From: Arthrobacter glacialis
GTDB taxonomy: Bacteria; Actinomycetota; Actinomycetes; Actinomycetales; Micrococcaceae
Length of the DNA stretch: 64,000 nucleotides
NCBI RefSeq assembly: GCF_002909445.1
Contig: NZ_PPXC01000004.1
Coordinates: forward strand, 248,001-312,000
Direction: 5' to 3'
How positions within the stretch are numbered: the stretch's first letter is position 1; the number at the start of each line of letters is the position of its first letter. Below, in pieces: positions 8,191 to 17,045 of the stretch. Made by a program: the position numbers and the translations under genes. The notes beneath the pieces are model-generated. The model was not told the DNA's origin, did no database searches, and saw only the letters and a list, made by a program, of their open reading frames with translations.

Positions 8191-9381
8191 CTAGCTGTGG
8201 CGTGCCCTGCGCCGCCTGATTGCGCCGGTGACCACCAGACCAGCGGCAAGGATCAGGGACCCCGCAGCTGCTGTAGCCAGGACAGTGGAACCGGTCACGG
8301 GTAGCTGGCCCGTGCCAGCGCCTGTTCCTGCAGTTATTGCAGCGGAGACCGGAGCGGTCCCGGCCGGGGCTGAGGCGGCCGGGGCGCTTTCTACCGGCGC
8401 TGTGGTGCTCTGTGTAGTGGGTGGCTGAGTTGTTTCGGCGGCAATTGTGGGGGCGGATGAGGTTGCTGCCGGCGTTGTCACAGTTAGTGATGGTGTGACG
8501 GGAGTCGTCGCCGGGGTGGTCCCCGCCGCGGTGGTGGTGGGAACGGTGGTGGCGGGCACGGTGGTGGCCGGAGCCGTAGTTACGGCAGGCGTAGTGGGGA
8601 GAACTTCGGCAGCCACTGTGAGGGGCATTGTTTTGCTCGCCGTCAGTGGCGTGGCTGAGGAATCTGTCACGGTAATCATCGGAGTAAATGAACCGCTCTC
8701 CGAGGGCGTTCCACTGATGGCGCCCGTGAGGGCGTCGATGACCAGCCCATTCGGAAACCCAGTGCTGGAGTACTTGTACGGCGGCGTTCCATTGATGCTC
8801 GCTACTTTGGCTGCGTAACTTTCGCCCTGGGATGCGTCCACCAAGTCGCCAGCAAGCAGCATCAATGGCTGGCCCTCGATGCTCACGGTGCCATTGCTGG
8901 TCAAGGAAACTGACGCGTCCACTGCCGTCGTTGCGTCAGCAAATAGCACCAGAGACCAGGTGTGGGCATCCGTTGCATCCTGCGAGGCTGGGGCACTCCA
9001 GTGGATTGAAGCGCTGTCACCGGCGCCTGCACCCACGGTGCGCTTGAGGCAGTGCGCCACTGTATTGGCGGGTGTGAATGAACCGTCGTACAGTGCCGCC
9101 ACCACTTCCCCATTCTCAGCCGTCAATGCAGCACTAAAGCTTCCGGAGCCGGATGTGGTGGTGCGGAATGTGACCACGCTGTAGCTGCGGGGAAGCCCGC
9201 TGGGATAGCAGCCTGAATTCGCCAAGGGTTGGTTGACCTGGGGGCTCGCCACGATGCGCACAGCAACATCAGCAGACACGGTGGCTTGGGCATTCCCGGC
9301 CACCATCACACTCCCAGCTACCGTCAAAAATGCCACGGCACAAGCGGCCAGAACAGACTTAGCTCCACGCCACTGCCTCAT
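8191..9381 (-). CDS. Cell-wall protein with putative Ig-like domain and LPVTG sortase signal
   Basis: A 396-residue exported protein. The signal peptide is at 1-33 (AVAFLTVAGSVMVAGNAQA). A beta-rich domain with a Cys pair follows, then a putative-Ig (He_PIG) unit recognisable by FPNGLVIDALTGAISGTP at about 209-226. Next comes a Thr/Pro/Ala-rich low-complexity stalk (about 258-350), then LPVTG, a hydrophobic helix and a RRRRARHS tail. LPxTG is the class A type sortase signal, unlike the LAxTG seen in two neighbours. No catalytic motif is visible, so a structural or adhesive role is inferred. The gene is divergent from the beta-helix gene. Confidence 0.85.
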   Translation of the reverse strand: MRQWRGAKSVLAACAVAFLTVAGSVMVAGNAQATVSADVAVRIVASPQVNQPLANSGCYPSGLPRSYSVVTFRTTTSGSGSFSAALTAENGEVVAALYDGSFTPANTVAHCLKRTVGAGAGDSASIHWSAPASQDATDAHTWSLVLFADATTAVDASVSLTSNGTVSIEGQPLMLLAGDLVDASQGESYAAKVASINGTPPYKYSSTGFPNGLVIDALTGAISGTPSESGSFTPMITVTDSSATPLTASKTMPLTVAAEVLPTTPAVTTAPATTVPATTVPTTTAAGTTPATTPVTPSLTVTTPAATSSAPTIAAETTQPPTTQSTTAPVESAPAASAPAGTAPVSAAITAGTGAGTGQLPVTGSTVLATAAAGSLILAAGLVVTGAIRRRRARHS

Positions 9382-9478
9382 TGATTACTCCCTTGAAAGA
9401 ATCTTGTGGCCGCGAGTTGGGGTTGCACCCGCACGCCTGTCTCGTCACATTTCATGCAGTTGTGCCTGACTATGATCA

Positions 9479-9504
9479 CTAATGTGTATCCTGAGTCACA
9501 TTAG
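9479..9504. promoter_or_regulatory. Inverted repeat in the divergent intergenic region
   Basis: ctaatgtg (9479-9486) and cacattag (9497-9504) form a perfect 8-bp inverted repeat with a 10-base spacer between the LPVTG gene and the divergent beta-helix gene. A TATGAT box (9471-9476) overlaps its left side. This layout fits an operator controlling one or both genes. The regulator is unknown. Confidence 0.4.
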
Positions 9505-9547
9505 ATCAGTTGCACCGTGAATGATTGATTGTTACAGGAGATCCCAC

Positions 9548-10648
9548 ATGGCACGTCAAACCTCCAGCACTTCCTCTTCACTGGGGCGCCGCCGCCTTCT
9601 GGCTGGTGCCGGTGTTGCCGGGTTGGGTGCCTTGGCCGGGGTGGCCCTCTCTCCCGCTGCGCAGGCTGCCACTGGGGAGACGGCACTGCCCGTGTTGAGC
9701 CCGGGCGATGACTGGGCGGCTGTCCTGGCCACGACGCCGCAGGTCCAACTCGTTGCAGGGGCCGCCTACACTTTGACCGCTACGGTCAACTTGCCCAACA
9801 ACACCCTGATTGAGGGCAACGGCGCCATCATTACGGTGGCAGCGGAGAACATGGCTGCCTTCACGGCAACATCCAAGGTGGGCATCACCATCCGCGGACT
9901 GACGCTTCAGGGCCGCACCCAGGATCCGCTGAACCAGCCGGCAAACTTCGCCCACACAGCCATCAAGCTGACCCGCTGCACAAGCTTCCGCATCACTGAT
10001 TGCGACTTTAACTTCTGGCTTGGTGCCGGCGTAGTTGTCACCGGTTCCACCGCTGACGACTACTTCGCCTACCGCGGTCACATCCAGGGCAACAATTTTG
10101 TCCGGTGCTACTTTGGCGTTTCCTTCACTGATCGCGCCGAATACTGCTCGCTGAGCGAGAACATCTTCACGGCAAACCGCTTGGCCATTTGGAACAGCTC
10201 CGGCAACCTGACTGTCTCCTCAAACGTTGTGGTCAACTGCTACGGCGCCTACTACGCATATGCAAAAACCAGCCCCTACGGAGCTCAAACCTCGGACAAC
10301 TGGAACCACGGCGCAGTCTCGGGCAACACCTTTAACCACAGCAACGGCAGCGGCGGCCCGCGTTGGACCAGCAACGCAGCATTCCCCATCGGTGGAACCG
10401 GCACTGATCCAGGAGCAGATGTTGTGGTTGATGGCCTGCTGCCCCCCACCTTCACCGGCAACACCTTGTGGTACACAAATATCAAGGCAAACAACCACGG
10501 CGCAAACCAGTGGTTGCTGACCGGCTGCGCGCTCTCCAATCTCTCCATCACAGCCACCGGAACGAATCCCATCAAGATTTTGGGCTTCCAATCCAATGGG
10601 GCCAACAATGCTCCCGTGCTGAGCGGCAACGTTCAGCACGTGTTCTAG
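9548..10648 (+). CDS. Tat-exported right-handed beta-helix protein
   Basis: A 366-residue protein. It begins with a twin-arginine signal: SLGRRRLLAGAG at about residues 12-23, then a hydrophobic stretch and a cut site after SPAAQA. The mature part has the short repeating rungs of a parallel beta-helix (NNTLIEGNGAIITV, KVGITIRGLTLQG, SFRITDCDFNF, YCSLSENIFTANR, NLTVSSNVVVN, GAVSGNTFNHS). This fold is used by polysaccharide lyases, epimerases and NosD-like proteins. No lyase catalytic signature could be picked out, so substrate and activity are open. The start is the ATG at 9548, with GGAG seven bases upstream. Tat export suggests it folds, perhaps with a metal, before secretion. Confidence 0.8.
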   Translation: MARQTSSTSSSLGRRRLLAGAGVAGLGALAGVALSPAAQAATGETALPVLSPGDDWAAVLATTPQVQLVAGAAYTLTATVNLPNNTLIEGNGAIITVAAENMAAFTATSKVGITIRGLTLQGRTQDPLNQPANFAHTAIKLTRCTSFRITDCDFNFWLGAGVVVTGSTADDYFAYRGHIQGNNFVRCYFGVSFTDRAEYCSLSENIFTANRLAIWNSSGNLTVSSNVVVNCYGAYYAYAKTSPYGAQTSDNWNHGAVSGNTFNHSNGSGGPRWTSNAAFPIGGTGTDPGADVVVDGLLPPTFTGNTLWYTNIKANNHGANQWLLTGCALSNLSITATGTNPIKILGFQSNGANNAPVLSGNVQHVF

Positions 10649-10670
10649 ACACCTCACAGCGGCCCTTGCC

Positions 10671-10692
10671 GTCCACTCGATTCGAAGTGGAC
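10671..10692 (+). terminator. Weak hairpin after the beta-helix gene
   Basis: gtccact (10671-10677) and agtggac (10686-10692) pair with an 8-base loop, 23 bases past the stop. Only a short T-run follows, so termination is partial at best. Confidence 0.4.
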
Positions 10693-10720
10693 ATGGATTT
10701 TATGGGGCATCGGTGTTGTT

Positions 10721-11707
10721 ATGGGGATTGTGAGTGTTAAAGAACCCCAAATCAACAATTCTGTGAAGAATCGACTGAAGTCCGGCAAGCCTGTCCGCTC
10801 GGAAGCGGCAACAGGCGTCCTTTATGGCGTGGGGGCCTATGGGCTGTGGGGTTTGCTGCCCATCTATTTCTTGCTGCTCATGCCTGCCAACAGCATCGAG
10901 ATCGTGGCAAACCGCGTGGTTTGGTCACTGTTCTTTTGCGCCATTGTCATCACCGTCAGCCGTGGCTGGGGAAAAGTACGTGTGGCCCTCAAAAACCGCC
11001 GCATCATGGGAACCTTGACGGTTGCAGGCTTCCTGATAGTCATCAATTGGCTGACCTATGTGTTCGCCGTGACCACGGGCAGCGCCATTGAGGCATCCCT
11101 GGGCTACTTCATCAACCCGCTGGTATCAGTCCTGATTGGCGTTTTGGTTCTCAAGGAGAAGCTTCGACCTCTGCAATGGGCGGCTGTGGGGGTGGGCTTC
11201 ATAGCCGTTGTGGTGCTTACCTTCAGCTACGGCAAACTCCCCTGGATTGCCCTGGTTCTTGCCTTCAGCTTTGGCAGCTACGGATTTGTGAAGAACCGCA
11301 TGGGTGGCAAGGTTGATGCCATCACCAGCCTGAGCATCGAAACGGCAGTACTTGCTCCCTTCGCCGTAGCCACCATGGTGGTACTGACAGTTCTGGGGCA
11401 AGCCACCTTGACAGGGTTCGGCACGGGCCATTTCTGGCTGCTCGCCGCCTCCGGCATCATCACCGCTGTGCCGTTGCTGCTGTTTGGCGCATCAGCGAGC
11501 AGGTTGTCCATGACGGGCATTGGCCTGCTGCAGTTCATGACGCCGGTCATCCAGTTCATTGTTGCCCTGACGCTCTTTGGCGAACACATGAGCTTTGAGC
11601 GGTGGATAGGTTTTTCCATTGTCTGGGTTGCCCTGATCATCCTGGTGGTGGATATGCTTGCCGCCTACCGCCGCACGTCCCGGATGCGGAAGTTCGCCGC
11701 ACTTTAG
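10721..11707 (+). CDS. rarD: RarD-type DMT-superfamily transporter
   Basis: A 328-residue membrane protein with about ten helices. It matches the RarD branch of the EamA/DMT family: GVLYGVGAYGLWGLLPIYF at the start of helix 1, NWLTYVFAVTTGSAIEASLGYFINPLVSVLIGVLVLKEKL in the middle, and LLQFMTPVIQFIVALTLFGE near the end. RarD proteins are linked to chloramphenicol sensitivity in E. coli annotation, but the true substrate is not established. No convincing ribosome site precedes the chosen ATG, and a GTG three codons in is an alternative. It is followed after 29 bases by the flavoprotein gene, probably in one operon. Confidence 0.85.
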   Translation: MGIVSVKEPQINNSVKNRLKSGKPVRSEAATGVLYGVGAYGLWGLLPIYFLLLMPANSIEIVANRVVWSLFFCAIVITVSRGWGKVRVALKNRRIMGTLTVAGFLIVINWLTYVFAVTTGSAIEASLGYFINPLVSVLIGVLVLKEKLRPLQWAAVGVGFIAVVVLTFSYGKLPWIALVLAFSFGSYGFVKNRMGGKVDAITSLSIETAVLAPFAVATMVVLTVLGQATLTGFGTGHFWLLAASGIITAVPLLLFGASASRLSMTGIGLLQFMTPVIQFIVALTLFGEHMSFERWIGFSIVWVALIILVVDMLAAYRRTSRMRKFAAL

Positions 11708-11736
11708 CATTGGCATACGCCAAGTAAGGACCACAC

Positions 11737-13119
11737 ATGGCCGTTCAAGAGTTTGACCTTCTTGTCTTAGGTGGAGGCAAAGCCGGCAAATCGCTGGCCA
11801 TGGATTGGGCAGCGGCTGGGCAGCGCGTCGCCATGGTGGAGCGTGGCATGATTGGCGGCACGTGCATCAATGTGGCGTGCATCCCCACAAAGACCCTTGT
11901 CAATAGTGCTCGGCTTCTGCAAGTCACACGGCGTGCTGCCGAGTTCGGCATAGCGGGCGCCGACTCCCCCACCGTCGACATTGAGCTGCTGCGGGCCCGA
12001 AAAGAGGACGTAGTGGGCACCATGGTGGCCGGGCAGCGGAAGTCATTCCTGACATCAGGCATGGTTCTGGTTCTCGGTCAGGCTCGCTTCATTGCACCGC
12101 GGACTGTGGAAGTCATGGACAGCGACGGCACCCTCCGTACATTGCGAGGCACCAACGTGGTGGTCAATACCGGCATGGTGCCGTTGGTGCCAGACATCCC
12201 GGGGCTGCGCGCGGCTCAGCCACTGACCAGCACCACCATCTTGGAGCTGGCTGAACTGCCTGCCAGCATCATCATTGTCGGTGGTGGCTACATAGGGTGC
12301 GAGTTTGCCTCGATGCTCGCCATCATGGGCGTGCAGGTGACGTTGCTGCAGCGCGGGCGCTCCTTGTTGCCACGTGAGGACCCGGATGTTGCTGCCGCCG
12401 TATCAACGGCTCTTGAAGCCAGTGGCATTGCCGTAAGGCTGGCGGTCGAGACCGTTGCCGTGTCCCGCGTAGGTGGAGTAGTCAGTGCGGAACTCAGCGA
12501 CGGCAGCAACGTGACCGCTGCGGAAATACTGGTTGCGGTTGGCCGCACCCCCGTCACATCGGAGTTGGGATTGGACGCAGCTGGCGTCCAAGTGACGGAT
12601 CACGAATTTGTGCAAGTTGATGAGTACTTGCGGACCACCGCAGAGGGCGTGTGGGCAGCCGGCGATGTGGCCGGGTCGCCGCAATTCACTCATGCATCTT
12701 GGAATGACTACAGGATCTTGAAAACGAATCTGTCCGGAGGCAGCTGGAGCACGCGCGGACGATTGGTTCCTTACTGCGTTTTCACCACTCCTGAGCTGGG
12801 CCGGCTTGGCCTGTCCGAAAATGAAGCCCGGGCTGCAGGTCGCAACATCCGCATCGCGACCATGCCGGTTTCCGCCATCCCCCGTGCCCGCACCGTGGGC
12901 GCGCTCGACGGCGTGTGGAAGGCAGTTGTGGAGCGTGGCACCGACCAGATCTTGGGCGTTTCCCTCTTGGGGCACGATTCCAGCGAAGTGATAGCAGTGG
13001 TGCAAATGGCCATGCTCGGCAAGCTTCCCTACCAGCAACTGCGCGACGCCGTTATAGCCCACCCCACCATGGCCGAAGGCCTGCAACTGCTCTTCAGCGA
13101 CGCCTTCCTGGAACAGTAA
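11737..13119 (+). CDS. Pyridine nucleotide-disulfide oxidoreductase, MerA/RclA-like
   Basis: A 460-residue class I flavoprotein disulfide reductase. FAD motif LGGGKAG at 11-17, redox pair C43-x4-C48 in GGTCINVACIPTKTLV, NAD(P)-binding IIIVGGGYIGCEFASM near 186, and the dimer-interface active-site HPTMAEGLQLLF at the C-terminus. It lacks the N-terminal heavy-metal domain and the C-terminal Cys pair of classical mercuric reductases. A broader oxidant- or thiol-related role, as in RclA/YkgC-like enzymes, is therefore more likely than Hg(II) reduction. There is no lipoyl dehydrogenase context here. AAGGACC precedes the ATG. It is probably transcribed with rarD. Confidence 0.85.
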   Translation: MAVQEFDLLVLGGGKAGKSLAMDWAAAGQRVAMVERGMIGGTCINVACIPTKTLVNSARLLQVTRRAAEFGIAGADSPTVDIELLRARKEDVVGTMVAGQRKSFLTSGMVLVLGQARFIAPRTVEVMDSDGTLRTLRGTNVVVNTGMVPLVPDIPGLRAAQPLTSTTILELAELPASIIIVGGGYIGCEFASMLAIMGVQVTLLQRGRSLLPREDPDVAAAVSTALEASGIAVRLAVETVAVSRVGGVVSAELSDGSNVTAAEILVAVGRTPVTSELGLDAAGVQVTDHEFVQVDEYLRTTAEGVWAAGDVAGSPQFTHASWNDYRILKTNLSGGSWSTRGRLVPYCVFTTPELGRLGLSENEARAAGRNIRIATMPVSAIPRARTVGALDGVWKAVVERGTDQILGVSLLGHDSSEVIAVVQMAMLGKLPYQQLRDAVIAHPTMAEGLQLLFSDAFLEQ

Positions 13120-13261
13120 CCCGGCCCCAACCGGCCAGCCCGGCGCAGCGGGATGGGGCTGGCGGCGTGGTGGGCGTCGCCGCGGACGCACCGACGAAGT
13201 CGTGTGTGGCGCGGTGCGGGCACCAGCCCCATCCCCCGGAGCCGGGCCCCGCCCGTTGCAG

Positions 13262-14083
13262 TTAGATGCCCTGCACCTGGAAGTCCCGGGGAACCACCAC
13301 CATGGGCACCGGCAGCGAGCGCAGAATCTTATTAGCTGTGGAGCCGATGAAGATCTTTCGGTTCTCGGCCAGCCGGCTGGAACCAACAATGACCAGTTCC
13401 CCGGACTTCCAGCCGATGCCGTCCACGGCCTCTTCAATGTTGCGACCATGGGCAAGGGTGACGCTCACCTTGTTGTGCGGCAATCTGGCAGCAGCCTTGG
13501 CCAGTACGGTGTTTACATGCTGGCGGGCTGGGCTGAGGGCGTTGTTCAAGTCAAAGTCTGACTGCTCCAATTGGTCGATCTCCACCACCGAAACTAACCG
13601 CAGCGGCACGTTTCGCCGCCCGGCCGCGGTGATGCCGACGTCGAGCACCGCCTGCCAGCCTTCACGCATTCCTGTCATAACCGTCAGGCGGGTGAGCGGG
13701 TCCCTGCGGTTGTACCCGCGCGGGGCCAACGCCACTGGGACGGGGGACGCGTGCAGCAGCCCGTTCGCCACCGAACCCAGTGTGAACCGCTTGAACACGC
13801 CGTTGCTGGCGGCACCCACCACGATGAGCGCGGCGTCATCTTCTGTGGCCGCGTCGATGAGGCCGTGGACAAACGACTCGGAGGCACGGGACGAGAAGGT
13901 GGCAGCGACGTCAGCGGGCACCATGGCCAGCGCACGTTTTCCAATGTCCGGGTCAGCCGCTTTACCCCCATTCGTCACGTTGACCAGGTGAAGTTCCGCC
14001 CCTTGAGTGCGCGCAATGACCCCTGCGAGAGCAACGGCATCAGCGCCGCGCTCATCGGGGCGGTATCCGACAACATATTTCAT
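13262..14083 (-). CDS. Tandem-domain universal stress protein
   Basis: A 273-residue protein made of two UspA domains. Domain 1 (about 1-132) ends VVGAASNGVFKRFTLGSVANGLLHASPVPVALAP. Domain 2 (about 140-270) ends IVGSSRLAENRKIFIGSTANKILRSLPVPMVVVP. The G-x2-(R)-x9-G-S/T ATP-binding pattern is better kept in domain 2, where GSSR and GSTA are present; domain 1 has Ala/Asn at the equivalent places. ATP binding is inferred from the family. The gene is convergent with the flavoprotein gene. The 142 bases between them contain a GC-rich stem (gccagccc/gggctggc) without a T-run. Confidence 0.88.
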   Translation of the reverse strand: MKYVVGYRPDERGADAVALAGVIARTQGAELHLVNVTNGGKAADPDIGKRALAMVPADVAATFSSRASESFVHGLIDAATEDDAALIVVGAASNGVFKRFTLGSVANGLLHASPVPVALAPRGYNRRDPLTRLTVMTGMREGWQAVLDVGITAAGRRNVPLRLVSVVEIDQLEQSDFDLNNALSPARQHVNTVLAKAAARLPHNKVSVTLAHGRNIEEAVDGIGWKSGELVIVGSSRLAENRKIFIGSTANKILRSLPVPMVVVPRDFQVQGI

Positions 14084-14465
14084 GAATTCGACCCTTCGGC
14101 AGGCCCCGTGAACGCAGCTGGATATCGCGCACGCCGGGGCGTTCGTAGCACTGACTGTACAGCTGCCGGGCCATCACCGAAAGCTCTTTTTTTGCTAAGG
14201 GCACCCAGGAGAGGGACTTGCCCTTTGAGCGCAGGGCGCGAAGCCAAGGCACTTTGGGTATGGCCCTGCATCTGTGGGGACAGCGCTGCTTTGCCACTCA
14301 GATGAACGGGAAGGAAACTTACGCTGCGTCGGTGGCGGCCAAAGATCGAAGCAGCGGGTAGCATTGACGAAGAAGCCCCACCGGGTCGTCCCCCAATAGA
14401 CCCGGTGGGGCTTCCTCCATGCCCGGACCCTGAGGTGGCGCGCATCAGCAGGCATCCAGGAAGTC
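14084..14465. other. 382-base intergenic region
   Basis: No supported gene. It holds the presumed promoter of the universal stress protein gene on its left side and the strong terminator hairpin of the membrane protein gene (14372-14414) on its right. A short gggca/tgccc stem with 14-base loop occurs near 14201-14224. No promoter box is convincing enough to place. Confidence 0.5.
14372..14414 (-). terminator. Terminator hairpin of the membrane protein gene
   Basis: gaagccccaccgggtc (14372-14387) pairs perfectly with gacccggtggggcttc (14399-14414) over 16 bp with an 11-base loop. On the minus strand it is followed by a weak T-rich stretch (ttcgtc). It is placed 51 bases beyond the stop of the membrane protein gene. 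Confidence 0.8.
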
Positions 14466-15428
14466 TTAGATGGTCCCCGCCAGGGGTTCAGGCAAGTTGT
14501 TGGCCGGGTGCTGTGAGCTTACGCGAATGAGCACACCCCACAGCAGTGTCCCTGCGCCCACCAAGGTCAGAGGCGCTGCCAAAGCAACAATTTTCTGCGG
14601 CCATGGGATGTCTTGGAACATGCCGTCACTGACTGATTGGGTACCCAACGCCAGTGGAAACATCAGCTGGGCAAACAAGACAAAGGCAGCACAGGCCAGC
14701 AGGCTGACACCTGCAACCATGGCGGCCTTGGCTGAGGACGCCAGGCCACCCGATGTGCCGGTGGGACGAACCACCACCAAGACGACCAGTACGCTCAAAC
14801 CGAACACTGCCAAGATTGGCATCGCCTGGTTGAGAATGTTTACCCAGGGGATTGGCCAGTCCCGAAATGATGAGCCGCTCAAGGCTTCCATGGTGAATGG
14901 AAAGAAGTTGTGATAGAAAACCGCCAACACCGCCGACACCAAGGCACCGATGCCTATGGCTGCCATGCCGGCCCGCATGGCTTTGGCGTAGGACGGATGC
15001 TGGCGGGATCCCAAGAACAGCATGAACACCACAAGTGCGGCCCCTGCCACAATGAGCGGCACCCCCAGGTCGAGGATGAGCCAGCCCCAAGGGGTCACGG
15101 ACATGCCAAGAAAATCTTCCGGTTTCGCAGTTCTTGAAGCCGGAATCACGGTGCTCGCGTTGAGGACAAAGATCCCGGCAGCAATGCTCAGCAAGGCAGC
15201 AGAAATACCAACAACCCATGTACGGCTGGTCCATGGGTCATTGCTCGGTTTGGATTCGGGCACCTCCAGACCATCGAGGTGCTGCTCGTCTGCGACCAGA
15301 GTAGCTGTTCCAGTGGCCGGGACTGAATCTAGCGGCGCACTTTTCTGCACCGGCAAGCCATCACCACCGGGCTGGAACATTGCCGGATATCGATCGTCAA
15401 AACCCATGTTGCCCATGCCCGTGCCCAC
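14466..15428 (-). CDS. Membrane protein of unknown function
   Basis: A 320-residue protein with a hydrophilic N-terminal tail (about 1-70) and some six hydrophobic segments (about 71-90, 110-135, 150-170, 198-222, 235-260, 280-300). I do not recognise a family. The start is a GTG (MGTGMGNMGF); in-frame ATGs at codons 5 and 8 are equally possible because the ribosome site is unclear. It has its own strong terminator and lies upstream of the universal stress protein gene on the same strand, but the hairpin separates them. Confidence 0.65.
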   Translation of the reverse strand: MGTGMGNMGFDDRYPAMFQPGGDGLPVQKSAPLDSVPATGTATLVADEQHLDGLEVPESKPSNDPWTSRTWVVGISAALLSIAAGIFVLNASTVIPASRTAKPEDFLGMSVTPWGWLILDLGVPLIVAGAALVVFMLFLGSRQHPSYAKAMRAGMAAIGIGALVSAVLAVFYHNFFPFTMEALSGSSFRDWPIPWVNILNQAMPILAVFGLSVLVVLVVVRPTGTSGGLASSAKAAMVAGVSLLACAAFVLFAQLMFPLALGTQSVSDGMFQDIPWPQKIVALAAPLTLVGAGTLLWGVLIRVSSQHPANNLPEPLAGTI

Positions 15429-15506
15429 CCCAATGCGCCGTGCTTGTTAGAGACTATTCCTCCAAGAATACCCAGCCCCAGTCATCGAGTTTCTTTGTGA
15501 CAACAA

Positions 15507-15549
15507 GGCGGCACCCCGGGTTGGCCAAGAGCCCAACCGGGGTGCCGCC
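15507..15549 (-). terminator. Terminator hairpin of the gabT operon
   Basis: ggcggcaccccgggttgg (15507-15524) pairs with ccaaccggggtgccgcc (15533-15549), a 17-bp stem with one bulged g and an 8-base loop. On the minus strand the stem is followed by TTGTTGTC. It lies 87 bases after the gabT stop. Confidence 0.8.
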
Positions 15550-15635
15550 GTCGTCCCCCACGCCTGTCCACCTGCTGGCACGCCTGCTGGCACGCCTGCA
15601 GCGGGACCCTCGGGCGTGTGGGCCCGTCATTTTGT

Positions 15636-16997
15636 CTAGACTGCTGCGCGGATCGCGTCGCCGAGGACGTCCAGGCCGTCGTTCAGAAGCTCGTCGCTGA
15701 TAACCAGCGGGGGCAGCAGGCGGATAACGTTTCCGTAGGTGCCGCAGGTCAGGATGACTACGCCTGCCTGCAGGCAGGCTCCTGCAATGGCCTTGGCTGC
15801 TTCGGCGTTGACCTCCTTGGTGGTGGCGGCCGTGCCGGGCTTGACCAATTCGATCGCCATCATGGCGCCGCGGCCACGGATTTCGCCAATGATGTTGGCG
15901 GCACCCATTTCCTCAACGAGGGCCGCGAAACGGTCGGTGACGATCTTTTCAATATTGGCGGCGCGGCCGTTGAGGTCGTGCTCCTTCATGGTCTTAATGG
16001 CTGCCAGTGCTGCGGCGCAGGCGATCGGGTTGCCACCGTAGGTGCCGCCCAGGCCGCCGGGGTGAACGGCGTCCATGAGGTCGGCGCGGCCCGTGATGGC
16101 GCTCAGCGGCAAACCGCCACCGATGCCCTTGGCCATGGTGATGATGTCGGGAACAACACCCTCGTGCTCGGAGGCGAACCAGGCACCGGTGCGGCAGAAT
16201 CCCGACTGGACTTCGTCGGCGATGAAGACAACGCCGTTTTCCTTGGCCCACGCGGCCAGGGTGGGCAGGAAGCCCTCGGCCGGGACAATGAAGCCGCCCT
16301 CGCCCTGGATCGGTTCGATCACGATGGCGGCAACGGAGCTGGCCCCGATCTGCTTTTCAATCATGGTGATGGCGCGGCGTGCGGCTTCCTCGCCCTTGAT
16401 GTCGGCTTCTTCGCGGAAGGGGTAGCTCATGGGCACACGGTAGATTTCCGGTGCGAACGGGCCAAAGTTGGTCTTGTACGGCATGGCTTTGGCTGTCAGC
16501 GCCATGGTCAGGTTGGTGCGGCCGTGGTAGGCGTGGTCGAAGGCGACGATGGCGTCACGGCCGGTGGCCAGACGTGCAACTTTGACCGCGTTTTCAACGG
16601 CTTCGGCGCCGGAGTTGAAGAGGACGGTGCGCTTCTCGTGGGTGCCCGGGGTGAGTGCATTGAGCTCTTCAGCAACGGCCACATAGCCTTCGTAGGGGGT
16701 GACCATGAAACAGGTGTGGGTGAAGTGCCCAACCTGCTCGCGGACTGCGTCCACCACATTGGCATCGGATGCACCAACGCTGGTGACCGCGATCCCTGAG
16801 CCCAGGTCGATGAAAGAGTTGCCGTCAACATCTTTGATGATGCCGCCGTCGGCATCTGCAACGTAGACGGGAACGCCTGAGGCCACACCGGCTGCAACTA
16901 CAGCCTTGCGGCGGGTCTCGAGCGCCACGGACTTCGGACCGGGGAACGCACCAAGAATCTGGCGCTTCTGCTCAAGACGGAACTGGATTTCAGACAT
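15636..16997 (-). CDS. gabT: 4-aminobutyrate aminotransferase
   Basis: A 453-residue class III PLP aminotransferase. Family features in order: VYVADADGGIIKDVDGNSFIDLGSG, FNSGAEAVENAVKVAR (phosphate-binding turn), VIEPIQGEGGF, FIADEVQSGFCRTG, and TMAKGIGGGLPLSA with the PLP lysine. It converts GABA plus 2-oxoglutarate to succinate semialdehyde plus glutamate in the cytoplasm. The start is the ATG at 16997, with GAAAGG seven bases before it; an upstream ATG at 17012 overlaps that site. The aldehyde dehydrogenase gene lies 48 bases upstream on the same strand. The PucR regulator divergent from that gene probably controls both. The specificity is strongly supported by motifs and context. Confidence 0.93.
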   Translation of the reverse strand: MSEIQFRLEQKRQILGAFPGPKSVALETRRKAVVAAGVASGVPVYVADADGGIIKDVDGNSFIDLGSGIAVTSVGASDANVVDAVREQVGHFTHTCFMVTPYEGYVAVAEELNALTPGTHEKRTVLFNSGAEAVENAVKVARLATGRDAIVAFDHAYHGRTNLTMALTAKAMPYKTNFGPFAPEIYRVPMSYPFREEADIKGEEAARRAITMIEKQIGASSVAAIVIEPIQGEGGFIVPAEGFLPTLAAWAKENGVVFIADEVQSGFCRTGAWFASEHEGVVPDIITMAKGIGGGLPLSAITGRADLMDAVHPGGLGGTYGGNPIACAAALAAIKTMKEHDLNGRAANIEKIVTDRFAALVEEMGAANIIGEIRGRGAMMAIELVKPGTAATTKEVNAEAAKAIAGACLQAGVVILTCGTYGNVIRLLPPLVISDELLNDGLDVLGDAIRAAV

Positions 16998-17045
16998 GAA
17001 AATACCTTTCAAAAGGAGGTGCTAAGAATGTGTTGTGGGGGCGGA

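Noticed and set aside
11737-13119. Mercuric reductase (merA)
   Set aside because: No N-terminal metal-binding domain, no C-terminal Cys pair and no merR/merT neighbours; only the general disulfide reductase family is supported.
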